Positions 8,850 through 17,168 of a stretch of DNA of 64,000 bases are shown piece by piece. Location of the stretch: positions 10,430-74,429 of the forward strand of contig DNTB01000093.1 in the NCBI GenBank assembly GCA_003499525.1, read 5' to 3'. Position 1 is the first letter of the stretch. Each line of letters starts with the position of its first letter. This DNA comes from Flavobacteriales bacterium (GTDB lineage: Bacteria > Bacteroidota > Bacteroidia > Flavobacteriales_G > Salibacteraceae). The notes beneath the pieces are model-generated. The model had not been told where the DNA came from and did not search any database. It saw only the letters and a program-made list of their open reading frames with translations. The translations under genes and the position numbers were made by a program.

Positions 8850-10283
8850 ATGTATTACCTGATGATCGTCGTATTTGTAATTGGATACGCACTAATAGCA
8901 TTAGAACATTCCATCAGAATTGACAAAGCTGCCTCGGCATTGTTAACAGGAGTTATTGTCTGGTCGCTTTTTGTTTTTGGTGCGGAGGATATTTTGCACA
9001 TCAACTATGAATGGACCTTGAATAAACTCATGAATAGCACTGATGTGGTATTCGCACAGTTTATGGAATACGTGCAACTCAATCAATCGGAAATAGTAAA
9101 GGGCAATGAAACTGTTGATGAAATTGCCAATCATTTTGTAGTTCATGAACTCAGACATCATATTATAGAAATTGCTGAGATTCTTTTCTTTCTCCTCGGT
9201 GCGATGACCATTGTGGAATTGATCGATGCCCATGATGGATTTTCGGTAGTTACAGACAGAATTAAAACAAACAATAAGGTCAAGCTTCTATGTATATTGA
9301 GTATTCTTACTTTTTTCTTTTCGGCAGCATTAGACAATTTGACTACGAGTATTGTAATGTCAGCTCTGCTGAAGAAGCTCATAGGAGATAAGAATGACTT
9401 GTGGACTTTTGCCGGAATCATCATTATTGCGGCCAATGCTGGCGGTGCCTGGTCACCTATTGGCGATGTAACCACTATAATGCTCTGGATAGGAGGTAAT
9501 ATTACTGCTGGTAATATTGTTGTAAGCATTTTTATACCATCAGTACTGGCTATGATCATTCCTTTGATCATCATGTCCTTTAGGTTGAAGGGCAATGTTA
9601 CTCGCCCGGAGGGTATTCTGGCTGATGAAGAGCGATCCACAACTGAAGGGGAGCGCAAATTGGTTTTTGCACTTGGCGTTTCCAGTTTACTATTTGTACC
9701 CATTTTTAAAACCGTTACTCACATGCCTCCCTTCATGGGTATCATGTTTGGTCTCGGTTTCATGTGGTTGCTAACTGAGCTTTTGCACAGAAAAAAGAGT
9801 CCAAAGGCTAAATCGAAGCTATCAGTGGGAAGAGTACTTGCAAAAATCGATATGCCGAGTGTTTTGTTTTTCCTGGGCATTCTTCTGGCCGTTGCAGCGC
9901 TATCAAGCGCTGGTCATCTCAATGAACTGGCGAAGTATTTGGAGGTTAAAATGGGTAACATTTATGCCATCAATGTCATCATCGGAATGCTATCGGCAAT
10001 AGTTGATAATGTACCATTGGTTGCGGGGGCCATGGGGATGTATGAAATTGGTCCAGAAGTAGCTGGAGTTTCCTACCCTGTCGATCATGAATTCTGGGAG
10101 TTTTTAGCATATTGTGCCGGTACAGGTGGCAGTGCGCTCATCATAGGATCGGCTGCAGGAGTGGCAGTAATGGGCATCCTGAAAATTGACTTCATGTGGT
10201 ACCTGAAAAGAATTTCTCTTTTGGCGCTGGCAGGGTATTTTGCCGGGGCAGCATTTTATATCTTCGAAAAGACCATGTTATAA
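8850..10283 (+). CDS. nhaD: NhaD-type sodium:proton antiporter
   Basis: 477 residues, strongly hydrophobic with about 11-13 predicted membrane segments. Exchanges cytoplasmic Na+ for H+ across the inner membrane and supports salt and pH balance, common in marine bacteria. The N-terminus (VIGYALIALEHSIRIDKAA) and the conserved blocks FFSAALDNLTTSIVM, ANAGGAWSPIGDVTTIMLW, AIVDNVPLVAGAMGMY and GTGGSALIIGSAAGVAVMG are the repeat signatures of the NhaD/ArsB superfamily. An insertion of about 60 residues after the first segments is mildly hydrophilic. A 131-base gap precedes it in which I see no clear promoter motif; the ExbB gene follows after 44 bases. Confidence 0.92.
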   Translation: MYYLMIVVFVIGYALIALEHSIRIDKAASALLTGVIVWSLFVFGAEDILHINYEWTLNKLMNSTDVVFAQFMEYVQLNQSEIVKGNETVDEIANHFVVHELRHHIIEIAEILFFLLGAMTIVELIDAHDGFSVVTDRIKTNNKVKLLCILSILTFFFSAALDNLTTSIVMSALLKKLIGDKNDLWTFAGIIIIAANAGGAWSPIGDVTTIMLWIGGNITAGNIVVSIFIPSVLAMIIPLIIMSFRLKGNVTRPEGILADEERSTTEGERKLVFALGVSSLLFVPIFKTVTHMPPFMGIMFGLGFMWLLTELLHRKKSPKAKSKLSVGRVLAKIDMPSVLFFLGILLAVAALSSAGHLNELAKYLEVKMGNIYAINVIIGMLSAIVDNVPLVAGAMGMYEIGPEVAGVSYPVDHEFWEFLAYCAGTGGSALIIGSAAGVAVMGILKIDFMWYLKRISLLALAGYFAGAAFYIFEKTML

Positions 10284-10327
10284 TAGCTTGACTATCTTTT
10301 CGTTACAACTCTTTGAAATCCTATTTT

Positions 10328-11014
10328 ATGAATGGTTTGTTCTTACAAATAACGACAACAGCTGACTCCACTGAGGTAATACCCAGAGAAGAAACCCTTT
10401 CGGTTTTTGAACTCATTCAGGGGGGTGGGTGGTACATAATGATCCCCCTGCTCATACTATCCATTGCAGCGGTATATATTTTTATAGAAAGATATCTGGC
10501 CATTTCTCGAGTGGCTAAAGCAAGTACGAGTTTTATGAAAGATGTTCGGGATCATGTCTACAAAGGTGAAATTGAAGCAGCGAGAAAAGCCTGTAAAAAT
10601 GCCAATAACCCATACTCCAGGATGATTGAGAAAGGACTAATGCGTGTGGGAAAACCCATGCCGGATATTAGTCTGGCCATTGAGAATGAGGGCAAATTAG
10701 AAATAACTAAGTTAGAGAAGTCACTATCATTTGAAGCAACTATTGCGGGAGCCGCTCCCATGATTGGCTTCCTCGGTACCGTAATCGGAATGATGGCCGC
10801 TTTCCATGAAATGAATACTTCAGGAAACAGCGTGGAATTGAATCAACTTGCCGGCGGTATTATGCAGGCTATGGTTACAACTGCTGCCGGACTGGTCATC
10901 GGCATTGTCGCTTATCTTGGATATAACATTCTGGTGGGAAGAATTGACAGGGTTGCTTTTAGAATGGATGAGCTATCTGTAGAGTTTATTGATATGCTTC
11001 AGGAACCCGCTTAA
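10328..11014 (+). CDS. exbB: ExbB/TolQ/MotA family proton channel protein
   Basis: 228 residues. Inner-membrane proton channel subunit that energises TonB. I chose the ATG at 10328; a TTG at 10313 would add five residues. The first membrane helix is WYIMIPLLILSIAAVYIFIERYL (about 35-57), and the two channel helices lie in AGAAPMIGFLGTVIGMMAAF and QAMVTTAAGLVIGIVAYLGY, the MotA_TolQ_ExbB core. The first 34 residues are polar and acidic. First gene of the exbB-exbD-tonB-folC run; the exbD ATG begins 1 base after its TAA, indicating translational coupling. Confidence 0.9.
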   Translation: MNGLFLQITTTADSTEVIPREETLSVFELIQGGGWYIMIPLLILSIAAVYIFIERYLAISRVAKASTSFMKDVRDHVYKGEIEAARKACKNANNPYSRMIEKGLMRVGKPMPDISLAIENEGKLEITKLEKSLSFEATIAGAAPMIGFLGTVIGMMAAFHEMNTSGNSVELNQLAGGIMQAMVTTAAGLVIGIVAYLGYNILVGRIDRVAFRMDELSVEFIDMLQEPA

Positions 11015-11015
11015 T

Positions 11016-11408
11016 ATGGCTATTAAAGGACGAAATAGAGCTAATGCCAACTTCAGCATGTCTTCCATGACTGACATTGTATTTCTACTGTTGGTATTTT
11101 TTCTCATTGCCTCTACCATGATTAGCCCAAATGGAGTTAAGGTACTATTACCGAAAAGCAGCACCAGAACAACAGGTAAGCAGCAGATTTCAGTGACAAT
11201 CACAGAAGATATCAAGTACTTCGTAAATAAAAGACAGGTGCCCTTTGAGCAATTGGAACGCACTTTGCAAAGTCGTCTTTCGGGTGAAGAAAAACCGGGC
11301 ATTGTCTTAAGAACTGACGAAACCGTTGATGTCAAACACGTAGTGGCGGTTATGGAAATTGCTAATCGCAATAAATACCAGATGGTTTTAGCTACGCGTG
11401 CAAAATAG
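11016..11408 (+). CDS. exbD: ExbD/TolR family biopolymer transport protein
   Basis: 130 residues. Single-pass inner-membrane partner of ExbB. The ATG at 11016 follows the exbB stop by one base. The N-terminal cytoplasmic stretch leads to MSSMTDIVFLLLVFFLIASTM (about 12-33), whose Asp in SMTDIVF is the conserved proton-path residue of ExbD/TolR. The rest is a periplasmic domain. Part of the exbB-exbD-tonB set that would power the TonB-dependent receptor at 26-28.7 kb and others in the genome. Confidence 0.9.
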   Translation: MAIKGRNRANANFSMSSMTDIVFLLLVFFLIASTMISPNGVKVLLPKSSTRTTGKQQISVTITEDIKYFVNKRQVPFEQLERTLQSRLSGEEKPGIVLRTDETVDVKHVVAVMEIANRNKYQMVLATRAK

Positions 11409-11413
11409 ATCGG

Positions 11414-12190
11414 ATGACGAAGAATCTGACCAAAGAACAAAAGGAAAGTGCTATTCTTACCACATTAATTTATGTGGGCCTTCTTCTTCTTTTTCTTGTT
11501 TCAGGGTTTTCTTACACTATTCCCCCACCCGAATATGGACTTACGGTAAACTTTGGCACCAGCAGTCAGGGATCAGGTGACGTACAACCTGAGGAAAGTG
11601 GAGAACCAGCACAACAGACGCCTACACCTGTTACAGAATCAAATGAAACCCAGGAGTCCTCTGCTCAGGATGAAGACATAGTAACTCAGGAAGTTGAGGA
11701 AACTCTTGAGGCCGTCGATTCGGACAAGGGAGAAACAGGGAGCAGTGAACAAACAGAACAGGAGCAGCAGCAGATAAGTGATGAATTAAAGAATGCCCTG
11801 GACAAGTTTGGGCAGTCCGAGAATGATGGTGGGAGTGAAGGTGATGATGACGTCACAGGAGATAAGGGACAGGAAGACGGAGTGCCAGATGGTGATTCTT
11901 ATGTAGGTCGAGGGCTTGGAGACGGGAACTATTTCCTGGGTGATCGGGCCGCACTGGATAAGCCCAAACCCCTATACGAATGCCAGAAAGAAGGTAAAGT
12001 GGTAGTGGATATTATGGTAGATAGAAACGGAAAAACTGTATCAGCAACTGTGGGAAAAGGGACGACAAATACTGCCGAATGCCTCACACGAAGAGCGATT
12101 GAAGCAGCGCTTAAAACGAAGTGGCAAGCCAAAAATTCCGCTCCGCTACAGCAAAAAGGTAAAATCACCTATCATTTCATTCTAAGATGA
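11414..12190 (+). CDS. TonB family energy transducer
   Basis: 258 residues. Layout is that of TonB: a short cytoplasmic N-terminus, one membrane helix (about 15-35, LTTLIYVGLLLLFLVSGF), a long acidic and Gln/Glu/Asp/Gly-rich periplasmic linker (about 50-175) in place of the Pro-rich linker of proteobacterial TonB, and a C-terminal globular part (about 185-258) with GKVVVDIMVDRNGKTVSATV and a closing YHFIL strand typical of Bacteroidota TonB C-terminal domains. It would link the ExbBD motor to outer-membrane receptors. Starts 5 bases after exbD; overlaps folC by the 4 bases ATGA. Confidence 0.85.
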   Translation: MTKNLTKEQKESAILTTLIYVGLLLLFLVSGFSYTIPPPEYGLTVNFGTSSQGSGDVQPEESGEPAQQTPTPVTESNETQESSAQDEDIVTQEVEETLEAVDSDKGETGSSEQTEQEQQQISDELKNALDKFGQSENDGGSEGDDDVTGDKGQEDGVPDGDSYVGRGLGDGNYFLGDRAALDKPKPLYECQKEGKVVVDIMVDRNGKTVSATVGKGTTNTAECLTRRAIEAALKTKWQAKNSAPLQQKGKITYHFILR

Positions 12191-13392
12191 CCTATAAAGA
12201 GGTTTTGGATTACCTCTTTAGCCAACTGCCCATGTATCAACGAGACGGAGCTGCCGCGTACAAGGCAGATCTGAAAAGTACATGGGATCTGATGGAAGTT
12301 CTAGGCAATCCGCAGAAAAGCCTGAATTGCATTCATATCGCAGGAACCAACGGAAAGGGTTCTACAGCACATTATCTTTCTTCAATTCTGCAAGAGCAGG
12401 GGTACAAAACAGGTCTCTATACCAGCCCTCATTTTGTCGATTTTAGAGAAAGAGTTCGCATCAATGGAGTGATGATCTCCGAAGCAGATGTGATTTGTTT
12501 TGTTACACAAAACTTACAGAAAGTGGCTGAAATAAGACCTTCATTTTTTGAATGGACTGTAGGATTAGCTTTTAAATACTTCCAGCGAGAACAAATTGAT
12601 ATCGCTGTTATTGAAACGGGTATGGGAGGGAGACTGGACTCTACCAATGTGGTTGACCCGATGGTTTCTGTGATTACCAGCATTGGAATGGATCATATGC
12701 GGTTTCTGGGAAATAATTTGTTGTCTATAGCTGGTGAAAAAGCTGGAATTATAAAAAAAGAAAGACCTGTAGTCGTCGGAACAATGAAGAAGGAAGTAAA
12801 AAAGGTCTTTCTTCAGAAGGCGTTAGAAGAAGAATCTCCAATATTCTTTGTCGATGACAAATATGCCAAAGAGGATTATCATAATCGAAACAGAGCACTA
12901 ACCGTAAAGACTTGTGAAGTTCTAAATTCTTTTGGCTTAATGATAGATCAAACATCGATTGATTTTGGTTTCCAAAAAGTTGTCGAAAATACAGGTTGGA
13001 GAGGACGGTGGGAGCGGCTTAATTCTAACCCCAGGGTAGTTGCTGATATGGCACATAATGAAGACGGTCTGAAAGAAGTGAATCGAAAACTGAGTAAAGA
13101 AGACTACTTCCAGCTACATATTGTTTTTGGTTCGGTTTACGATAAGGACGTTGATAATATCATTGAAATTCTTCCAAATAATGCGACATACCATTTGTGT
13201 GCGGCTGATATCCCTCGGTCTATGCCCGTAGCCGAATTGAGGGATAAATTTGACAGCAAGGATTTAGTGAGCACACCTTATGACTCCGTGGGCGATGCTG
13301 TAAAAAGAGCAATGCAAATAGCTGATAATAAGGATTTTATCCTTATCACAGGAAGCACATTTGTGGTTGCTGAGGCAATGCTACTTTTTTGA
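12187..13392 (+). CDS. folC: FolC, folylpolyglutamate synthase / dihydrofolate synthase
   Basis: 401 residues. Adds glutamate to dihydropteroate and to folates in the cytoplasm. ATP-binding IAGTNGKGSTAHYLSS (51-66) and the Mur-ligase-like blocks TSPHFVDFRERVRING, ETGMGGRLDSTNVV and TSIGMDHMRFLGN are diagnostic. Normal length. Translation starts within the tonB stop (ATGA overlap), so it is co-transcribed with the exbB-exbD-tonB genes although metabolically unrelated. folA and thyA, the other folate genes of the window, are at 54.6-55.9 kb. Confidence 0.94.
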   Translation: MTYKEVLDYLFSQLPMYQRDGAAAYKADLKSTWDLMEVLGNPQKSLNCIHIAGTNGKGSTAHYLSSILQEQGYKTGLYTSPHFVDFRERVRINGVMISEADVICFVTQNLQKVAEIRPSFFEWTVGLAFKYFQREQIDIAVIETGMGGRLDSTNVVDPMVSVITSIGMDHMRFLGNNLLSIAGEKAGIIKKERPVVVGTMKKEVKKVFLQKALEEESPIFFVDDKYAKEDYHNRNRALTVKTCEVLNSFGLMIDQTSIDFGFQKVVENTGWRGRWERLNSNPRVVADMAHNEDGLKEVNRKLSKEDYFQLHIVFGSVYDKDVDNIIEILPNNATYHLCAADIPRSMPVAELRDKFDSKDLVSTPYDSVGDAVKRAMQIADNKDFILITGSTFVVAEAMLLF

Positions 13393-13415
13393 TCCTTTTT
13401 TCCATTTAAAGTATC

Positions 13416-13423
13416 TATCTTTG
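13416..13423 (+). promoter_or_regulatory. Bacteroidota -7 promoter element upstream of the tRNA-Val pair
   Basis: TATCTTTG (TAnnTTTG match) 15 bases before the first tRNA. A TTG at 13389-13391 lies 24 bases upstream, slightly further than the usual -33 spacing, so that half is uncertain. Confidence 0.55.
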
Positions 13424-13438
13424 CAGGCCTATTTTATA

Positions 13439-13513
13439 GGGCTCTTAGCTCAGCTGGTTCAGAGCACCTGCCTTACAAGCAGGGGGTCACTGGTTCGAAT
13501 CCAGTAGGGCCCA
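13439..13513 (+). tRNA. tRNA-Val (anticodon UAC)
   Basis: 75 bases forming a full cloverleaf. The acceptor arm GGGCTCT pairs with AGGGCCC (one G-T pair), the anticodon stem CCTGC/GCAGG holds loop CTTACAA with anticodon TAC, and the T arm is ACTGG-TTCGAAT-CCAGT. Discriminator A; the next bases are CAA, so CCA is not encoded. Reads GUA and by wobble other Val codons. Confidence 0.95.
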
Positions 13514-13520
13514 CAAAGTA

Positions 13521-13545
13521 AAGCCCCGATTACGGGCTTTTTTTT
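13521..13545 (+). terminator. Rho-independent terminator between the two tRNA-Val genes
   Basis: Stem AAGCCC (13521-13526) and GGGCTT (13534-13539) with a run of eight T residues at 13538-13545. It ends one base before the second tRNA starts. Confidence 0.8.
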
Positions 13546-13546
13546 C

Positions 13547-13621
13547 GGGGTATTAGCTCAGTTGGTTCAGAGCGCTTGCTTGACAGGCAAGAGGTCACTG
13601 GTTCGAATCCAGTATATCCCA
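13547..13621 (+). tRNA. tRNA-Val (anticodon GAC)
   Basis: 75 bases. Acceptor GGGGTAT pairs with ATATCCC (one G-T), anticodon stem CTTGC/GCAAG holds TTGACAG with anticodon GAC, T arm ACTGG-TTCGAAT-CCAGT is identical to that of the upstream tRNA. Discriminator A, CCA not encoded. It begins 1 base after the terminator T-run, so it has no room for a separate promoter outside the terminator. Confidence 0.95.
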
Positions 13622-13667
13622 CTGAAAAACAATCAGTTAGAGGAAGATTTAAAATTGATTGAAAGCA

Positions 13668-13688
13668 TTTGCACTCAGTTTGCACTCA
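13668..13688 (+). repeat. Tandem pair of an 11-base unit downstream of tRNA-Val(GAC)
   Basis: TTTGCACTCA occurs at 13668-13677 and again at 13679-13688, in the 203-base gap after the tRNA. No gene is seen in that gap; the repeat could be chance or a remnant of an attachment region. Confidence 0.35.
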
Positions 13689-13824
13689 AACCCGCTCTTA
13701 AGTGGATTTTTTGTTTTCCAATGAGTGGGGATAGGGGCTTACTCATACATCTTAAACTAAGTTTATATGAGTTGTAATCACCCCATAAACACAATTCTTG
13801 TATATTTTTACCCAAAATCACAAA

Positions 13825-14385
13825 ATGAAATCAGCTCTATTTACGCTTGGGACAATATTGACGACTATCTGGGTTTCCGCACAGGATTTCAAAACGGTAA
13901 GCTGGGGAATGACCATGGAACAGGTCATTGAAGCAGAAGAAATCAAAACTTATTCTAAAGCACCGGATTCTATCAATTATAAAACTGAAATGGCCGGATT
14001 ACCGGCCGTGTTGGTCTACATTTTTGATGAGGGTGAATTGGTAAAGGCCAAATATAAGTTCAACCTTGAGTACCTTGACCCCAATGACTATATACGCGAC
14101 TATGAAATGCTCAAAGGGAGGCTTGTAGATAAATACGGACAGCCCTATGATACCGAGGTGTCATGGCAAAATGATCGTTATAAAGAAGATCGCATGAAAT
14201 GGGGCACAGCATTAAACAATGGCAATGTGGTTTTTTATGATCGTTGGAAAGGTGATTTTAATAAGGTCGACCTCGGTATGTTGGGCGATGGTTCCCGGGT
14301 TTATCTTCACATTCACTATTACGATGTGGAATATGCCAGGATCATGGAGGAAAAAGAAGCGGAGAAAAGAACTAAGGATCTCTAA
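13825..14385 (+). CDS. Exported protein of unknown function
   Basis: 186 residues, family not recognised. I chose the ATG at 13825, which begins a signal peptide (MKSALFTLGTILTTIWVSAQ) with a cleavage site after SAQ; a TTG 27 bases upstream would only add polar residues before it. The mature part begins DFKTVSWGMTMEQVIEAEE, reminiscent of small periplasmic proteins in which a W-G-M-T/S-x-x-x-V motif opens an alpha/beta domain, and it is rich in charged and Tyr residues with no further membrane segment and no lipobox. Convergent with kdnB: only one base separates the two stop codons. Function is not inferred. Confidence 0.75.
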   Translation: MKSALFTLGTILTTIWVSAQDFKTVSWGMTMEQVIEAEEIKTYSKAPDSINYKTEMAGLPAVLVYIFDEGELVKAKYKFNLEYLDPNDYIRDYEMLKGRLVDKYGQPYDTEVSWQNDRYKEDRMKWGTALNNGNVVFYDRWKGDFNKVDLGMLGDGSRVYLHIHYYDVEYARIMEEKEAEKRTKDL

Positions 14386-14386
14386 C

Positions 14387-15466
14387 CTACATCCTTCGGA
14401 ACAATTCCTCAATATCCTTTTGAGTAATCTTAGTCTCCCAATCATCACCTAAAGCATGCCTCCACATGTGAGGCAGGTTGTAAGAAATTTCCGCCATTTT
14501 GGCTATTTCTTCATTCGTCCAGCCGGCTGCAAGGTTCTGAGGTAAGTCGATATTGTGCCGCTCAACCATTTGTTTGAATTCCTGAACGGGCTTTCCGTAG
14601 AAATCTTCTAAGTGATTAAAAGCCAAGCAGTTGGCATAGCCATGTTTGGTGCCAAAAACATAAGAAAGTCCATACGATAGGGCGTGACATACTCCTACCT
14701 CACTGTATGTAAGGCTCAATCCCCCAAAAAGTGAAGCCATCATCAATTTTTCATTGTTCTCAGAAGATTGACCAGCATTATCGCCGAGATATACTTCTCT
14801 ACACAGCCTGAGCGCCTCGTCACCATAGGCTTTACTAAAAGTATTGAAATACTGACCTGTTTCTGCTTCAATACAATGAATGTAGGTATCCATTCCGGTA
14901 TAAAACCATTGATTCGTAGGAACAGATGCTGTAAGGTCAGGATCGAGAACAATTTGATTGAAAACGGTCCACTCGCATTTCAAACCAAGTTTTTTTACCG
15001 GTCCTGTAAGAACAGCTGTCATGCTACATTCAGCACCAGTACCGGAAATAGTCGGAACACCTGCATGATAGATTCCTGGCTTTTTGATTAGGTTAAGGCC
15101 TTGATATAATTGCGATGAACCTTCATTGGTAAACATTAAGGAAAGAGCCTTGGCAATATCCATAATGCTGCCACCACCAATTCCGATTACACCAGATGGC
15201 ATCCCGTTTTGTTCTCTTATTCGGTCCCGAATTTCATCTATCTGTTCTGTTGTTGGCTCTTTAGGGTCAACATCTACAAACTCTATGACGTCACCGTACT
15301 TTACAGGAATTCGGTCAACCAAAGGTCTGCCGTTGAAATAGTTGTCAACGATAAAAACCATGAAACCGTCATTTTCACTTCGGACAGGATCGAGAATGCT
15401 GTCCAATTGGTCGAAGCTGCCTCGTCCATAAACGATTTTCTCGACATTTTTAAAATTGTTGTGCAT
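14387..15466 (-). CDS. kdnB: KdnB-like 3-deoxy-D-manno-octulosonate (Kdo) 8-oxidase, iron-containing alcohol dehydrogenase family
   Basis: 359 residues from the ATG at 15466, which gives the N-terminus MHNNFKNVEKIVYGRG expected for KdnB; a TTG at 15484 would add six residues. In the Shewanella pathway KdnB oxidises C8 of Kdo so that KdnA can aminate it. GGGSIMDIAKAL is the nucleotide-binding region, and all four metal ligands of the iron-ADH family are present: Asp193 and His197 in MDTYIHCIE, His261 in CHALSY, His275 in KHGYANC. It directly follows the KdnA aminotransferase gene on the same strand, and CMP-Kdo genes lie 2 kb away, which is what separates KdnB from generic alcohol dehydrogenases. 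Metabolite identity is inferred from this context. Confidence 0.87.
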   Translation of the reverse strand: MHNNFKNVEKIVYGRGSFDQLDSILDPVRSENDGFMVFIVDNYFNGRPLVDRIPVKYGDVIEFVDVDPKEPTTEQIDEIRDRIREQNGMPSGVIGIGGGSIMDIAKALSLMFTNEGSSQLYQGLNLIKKPGIYHAGVPTISGTGAECSMTAVLTGPVKKLGLKCEWTVFNQIVLDPDLTASVPTNQWFYTGMDTYIHCIEAETGQYFNTFSKAYGDEALRLCREVYLGDNAGQSSENNEKLMMASLFGGLSLTYSEVGVCHALSYGLSYVFGTKHGYANCLAFNHLEDFYGKPVQEFKQMVERHNIDLPQNLAAGWTNEEIAKMAEISYNLPHMWRHALGDDWETKITQKDIEELFRRM

Positions 15467-15480
15467 GATTTTGGCTATGT

Positions 15481-16674
15481 TCAAACAGTACTTTTAAGGA
15501 TAGCTCTTAGCTTTTCACTAAATTCATTGAGTTCATTTTCAGGCCAGTTTGCTCGAATGCCCAGCGAGATTAATCTCCCTATAACATTCTGAGCTCCAGG
15601 TAAATCGAGCTTATTATAGTCTTGCGGAGTTCCAAGTTTTTGCGCGACAATGGTCATGGGTACACTCATATTTTTTACATGTTCCCATTGGTTGATAAAA
15701 TGGTACATGTTTCTGTACCAGTAGTTGAATCCCCCCAAGCCTTCTTTAGCCAATCTTGATACCACTTTTTCGGCTAATTCCTGGGTTGGGAGAAAGAAAT
15801 TAAGGAAAGTTCCAGAATCACCTGAGGGATCTGTCATATTTCTAAAAGTAATTCCATCAATGTCCTCAATAGCCCTTCGAATATGTGCTTTGTTTTTCAG
15901 GTTTTTATCCCGCACATATCCGATTCGCTGCATTTGAGCTTTTCCGATCGCTGCATTGAGTTCACTAATCCTAAAATTTGTACCCATAATTGGGTGTTGT
16001 TCCATCCCTCTATTGTCGCCAATATGCGTATGCCCATGATCAGAGAACTGGGTCATCGTGTGATAAACCTTTTCGTCATTGGCAACACAAACGCCACCTT
16101 CACCAGCAGTAGTAATTTTAAAAAAGTCAAAAGAATAAGCGCCAGAAACGCCAAAAAGGCCCACTGACTTTCCTTTGAAAAATGCTCCTAATGCCTGACC
16201 TGCATCTTCTACAAGAGTCAGGTTGTTGGCTTCTACAAGTGGCATAATCGAATCCATATCAGCACTCGCACCACACATGTGAACCAGACAGATTCCTTTA
16301 GTATTTGGTGTAAGAGCTTTCTGGATTCCTTCTGCGCTCAGGCATAGTGTTTCATCAATATCGGCAAATACTGGTATGGCACCGGCAAGAAAAATGGCTT
16401 CAATCGTAGCGATATAGGTAAAAGGAGTTACAATGACCTCATCACCATAACCTATTCCAGCAGAGGCCATAGCCGTCGATACGGCAGTGGAGCCACTCGA
16501 GACAGCATGCGCAAAGGGTGCACCGGTAAACTTTCTTACCTCAGCTTCCAGTTCGAAAGCTTTCCAATGATTGTTTCTCTGGTTATCATATCCATATCTG
16601 AAAAGGATTCCAGATTCGAGTACATCGAGCACTTCTTTGCGCTCTTCAGCGCCGATAAATTCTGATCCTGGCAT
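15481..16674 (-). CDS. kdnA: KdnA-like 8-amino-3,8-dideoxy-manno-octulosonate (Kdo8N) aminotransferase, DegT/DnrJ/EryC1 family
   Basis: 397 residues, PLP-dependent sugar aminotransferase. The cofactor lysine is Lys186 in SFDFFKITTAGEGG, with the ring-binding Asp157 in VEDAGQALGA and the phosphate-binding SSGSTAV (59-65). In Shewanella oneidensis the KdnA/KdnB pair converts Kdo to the 8-amino sugar Kdo8N used in the lipopolysaccharide core. Its stop is 15 bases from the chosen kdnB start (or overlapping if the TTG at 15484 is used), so the two genes form one operon. Start at ATG 16674. A generic nucleotide-sugar aminotransferase is the alternative, but the adjoining KdnB argues against it. Confidence 0.87.
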   Translation of the reverse strand: MPGSEFIGAEERKEVLDVLESGILFRYGYDNQRNNHWKAFELEAEVRKFTGAPFAHAVSSGSTAVSTAMASAGIGYGDEVIVTPFTYIATIEAIFLAGAIPVFADIDETLCLSAEGIQKALTPNTKGICLVHMCGASADMDSIMPLVEANNLTLVEDAGQALGAFFKGKSVGLFGVSGAYSFDFFKITTAGEGGVCVANDEKVYHTMTQFSDHGHTHIGDNRGMEQHPIMGTNFRISELNAAIGKAQMQRIGYVRDKNLKNKAHIRRAIEDIDGITFRNMTDPSGDSGTFLNFFLPTQELAEKVVSRLAKEGLGGFNYWYRNMYHFINQWEHVKNMSVPMTIVAQKLGTPQDYNKLDLPGAQNVIGRLISLGIRANWPENELNEFSEKLRAILKSTV

Positions 16675-16748
16675 TTTTGATTTTTGGCAAATGTAATAGA
16701 AGAAAAGGTCGAATTATTGTATTAAATGAATAGGTTGATTCTGAGGGT

Positions 16749-17084
16749 TCAACCACCTCTTTTTTTAACCTTGTATCCTTCCGATTGGAGTATACCCAGG
16801 ATTTTATCTCTCAAGTCTCCTTGTATAATTATTTCACCATTCTTTGCAGTACCACCAACACCGCATTTTGCTTTGAGTACTCTGGCCAATTCCTTTAAGT
16901 CTTCTTCAGCTCCTTCGAACCCTGCTATCAGAGTCGCAGTTTTTCCCTTTCTTCCTTTTCGGTCTCGTTCAACATAGAGCAGCTGCTCTTCAGGCTCTGG
17001 TGTAGTAGCAGAACTTTCTTGCTCTTCGAACGTATAGTTCGGGTTGGTTGAGTAGACCATACCTGAATTATTTTTCTTCTTCAT
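16749..17084 (-). CDS. yciH: YciH/SUI1-like translation initiation factor homologue
   Basis: 111 residues. C-terminal half is the SUI1/eIF1 domain: YVERDRKGRKGKTATLIAGFEG, CGVGGTAKNGEIIIQGDLRDKI and LQSEGYKVKKRGG. The first 35 residues are polar and low in complexity. Bacterial YciH is a small non-essential factor implicated in initiation fidelity or stress; its role in Bacteroidota is not established. Lies between kdnA (same strand, 74 bases downstream) and kdsB (divergent, 84 bases), so it could lead a yciH-kdnA-kdnB transcript. Confidence 0.88.
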   Translation of the reverse strand: MKKKNNSGMVYSTNPNYTFEEQESSATTPEPEEQLLYVERDRKGRKGKTATLIAGFEGAEEDLKELARVLKAKCGVGGTAKNGEIIIQGDLRDKILGILQSEGYKVKKRGG

Positions 17085-17144
17085 ATTTAATACTAAGGTT
17101 CAAGTTGATTAACACCAAAGAAACAAAGACAACTGCAAACCATC

Positions 17145-17152
17145 TATGTTTG
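17145..17152 (+). promoter_or_regulatory. Bacteroidota -7 promoter element for kdsB
   Basis: TATGTTTG (TAnnTTTG match) ending 16 bases before the kdsB ATG. No -33 TTG at standard spacing was found. Confidence 0.5.
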
Positions 17153-17168
17153 TATACCAGTTTGGCCC

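Noticed and set aside
9158..9703. 181-codon open frame on the minus strand within nhaD
   Set aside because: It lies antisense to well-conserved NhaD code, has no start context, no recognisable domain and no partner; taken as a shadow frame.
13562..13777. Short open frame running out of the second tRNA
   Set aside because: It begins inside the tRNA and has no recognisable domain; integrase-like similarity could not be supported.
14743..15592. Overlapping open frames on both strands in the kdnB region
   Set aside because: They are opposite or out of frame with a conserved enzyme whose metal ligands and nucleotide site are clear.
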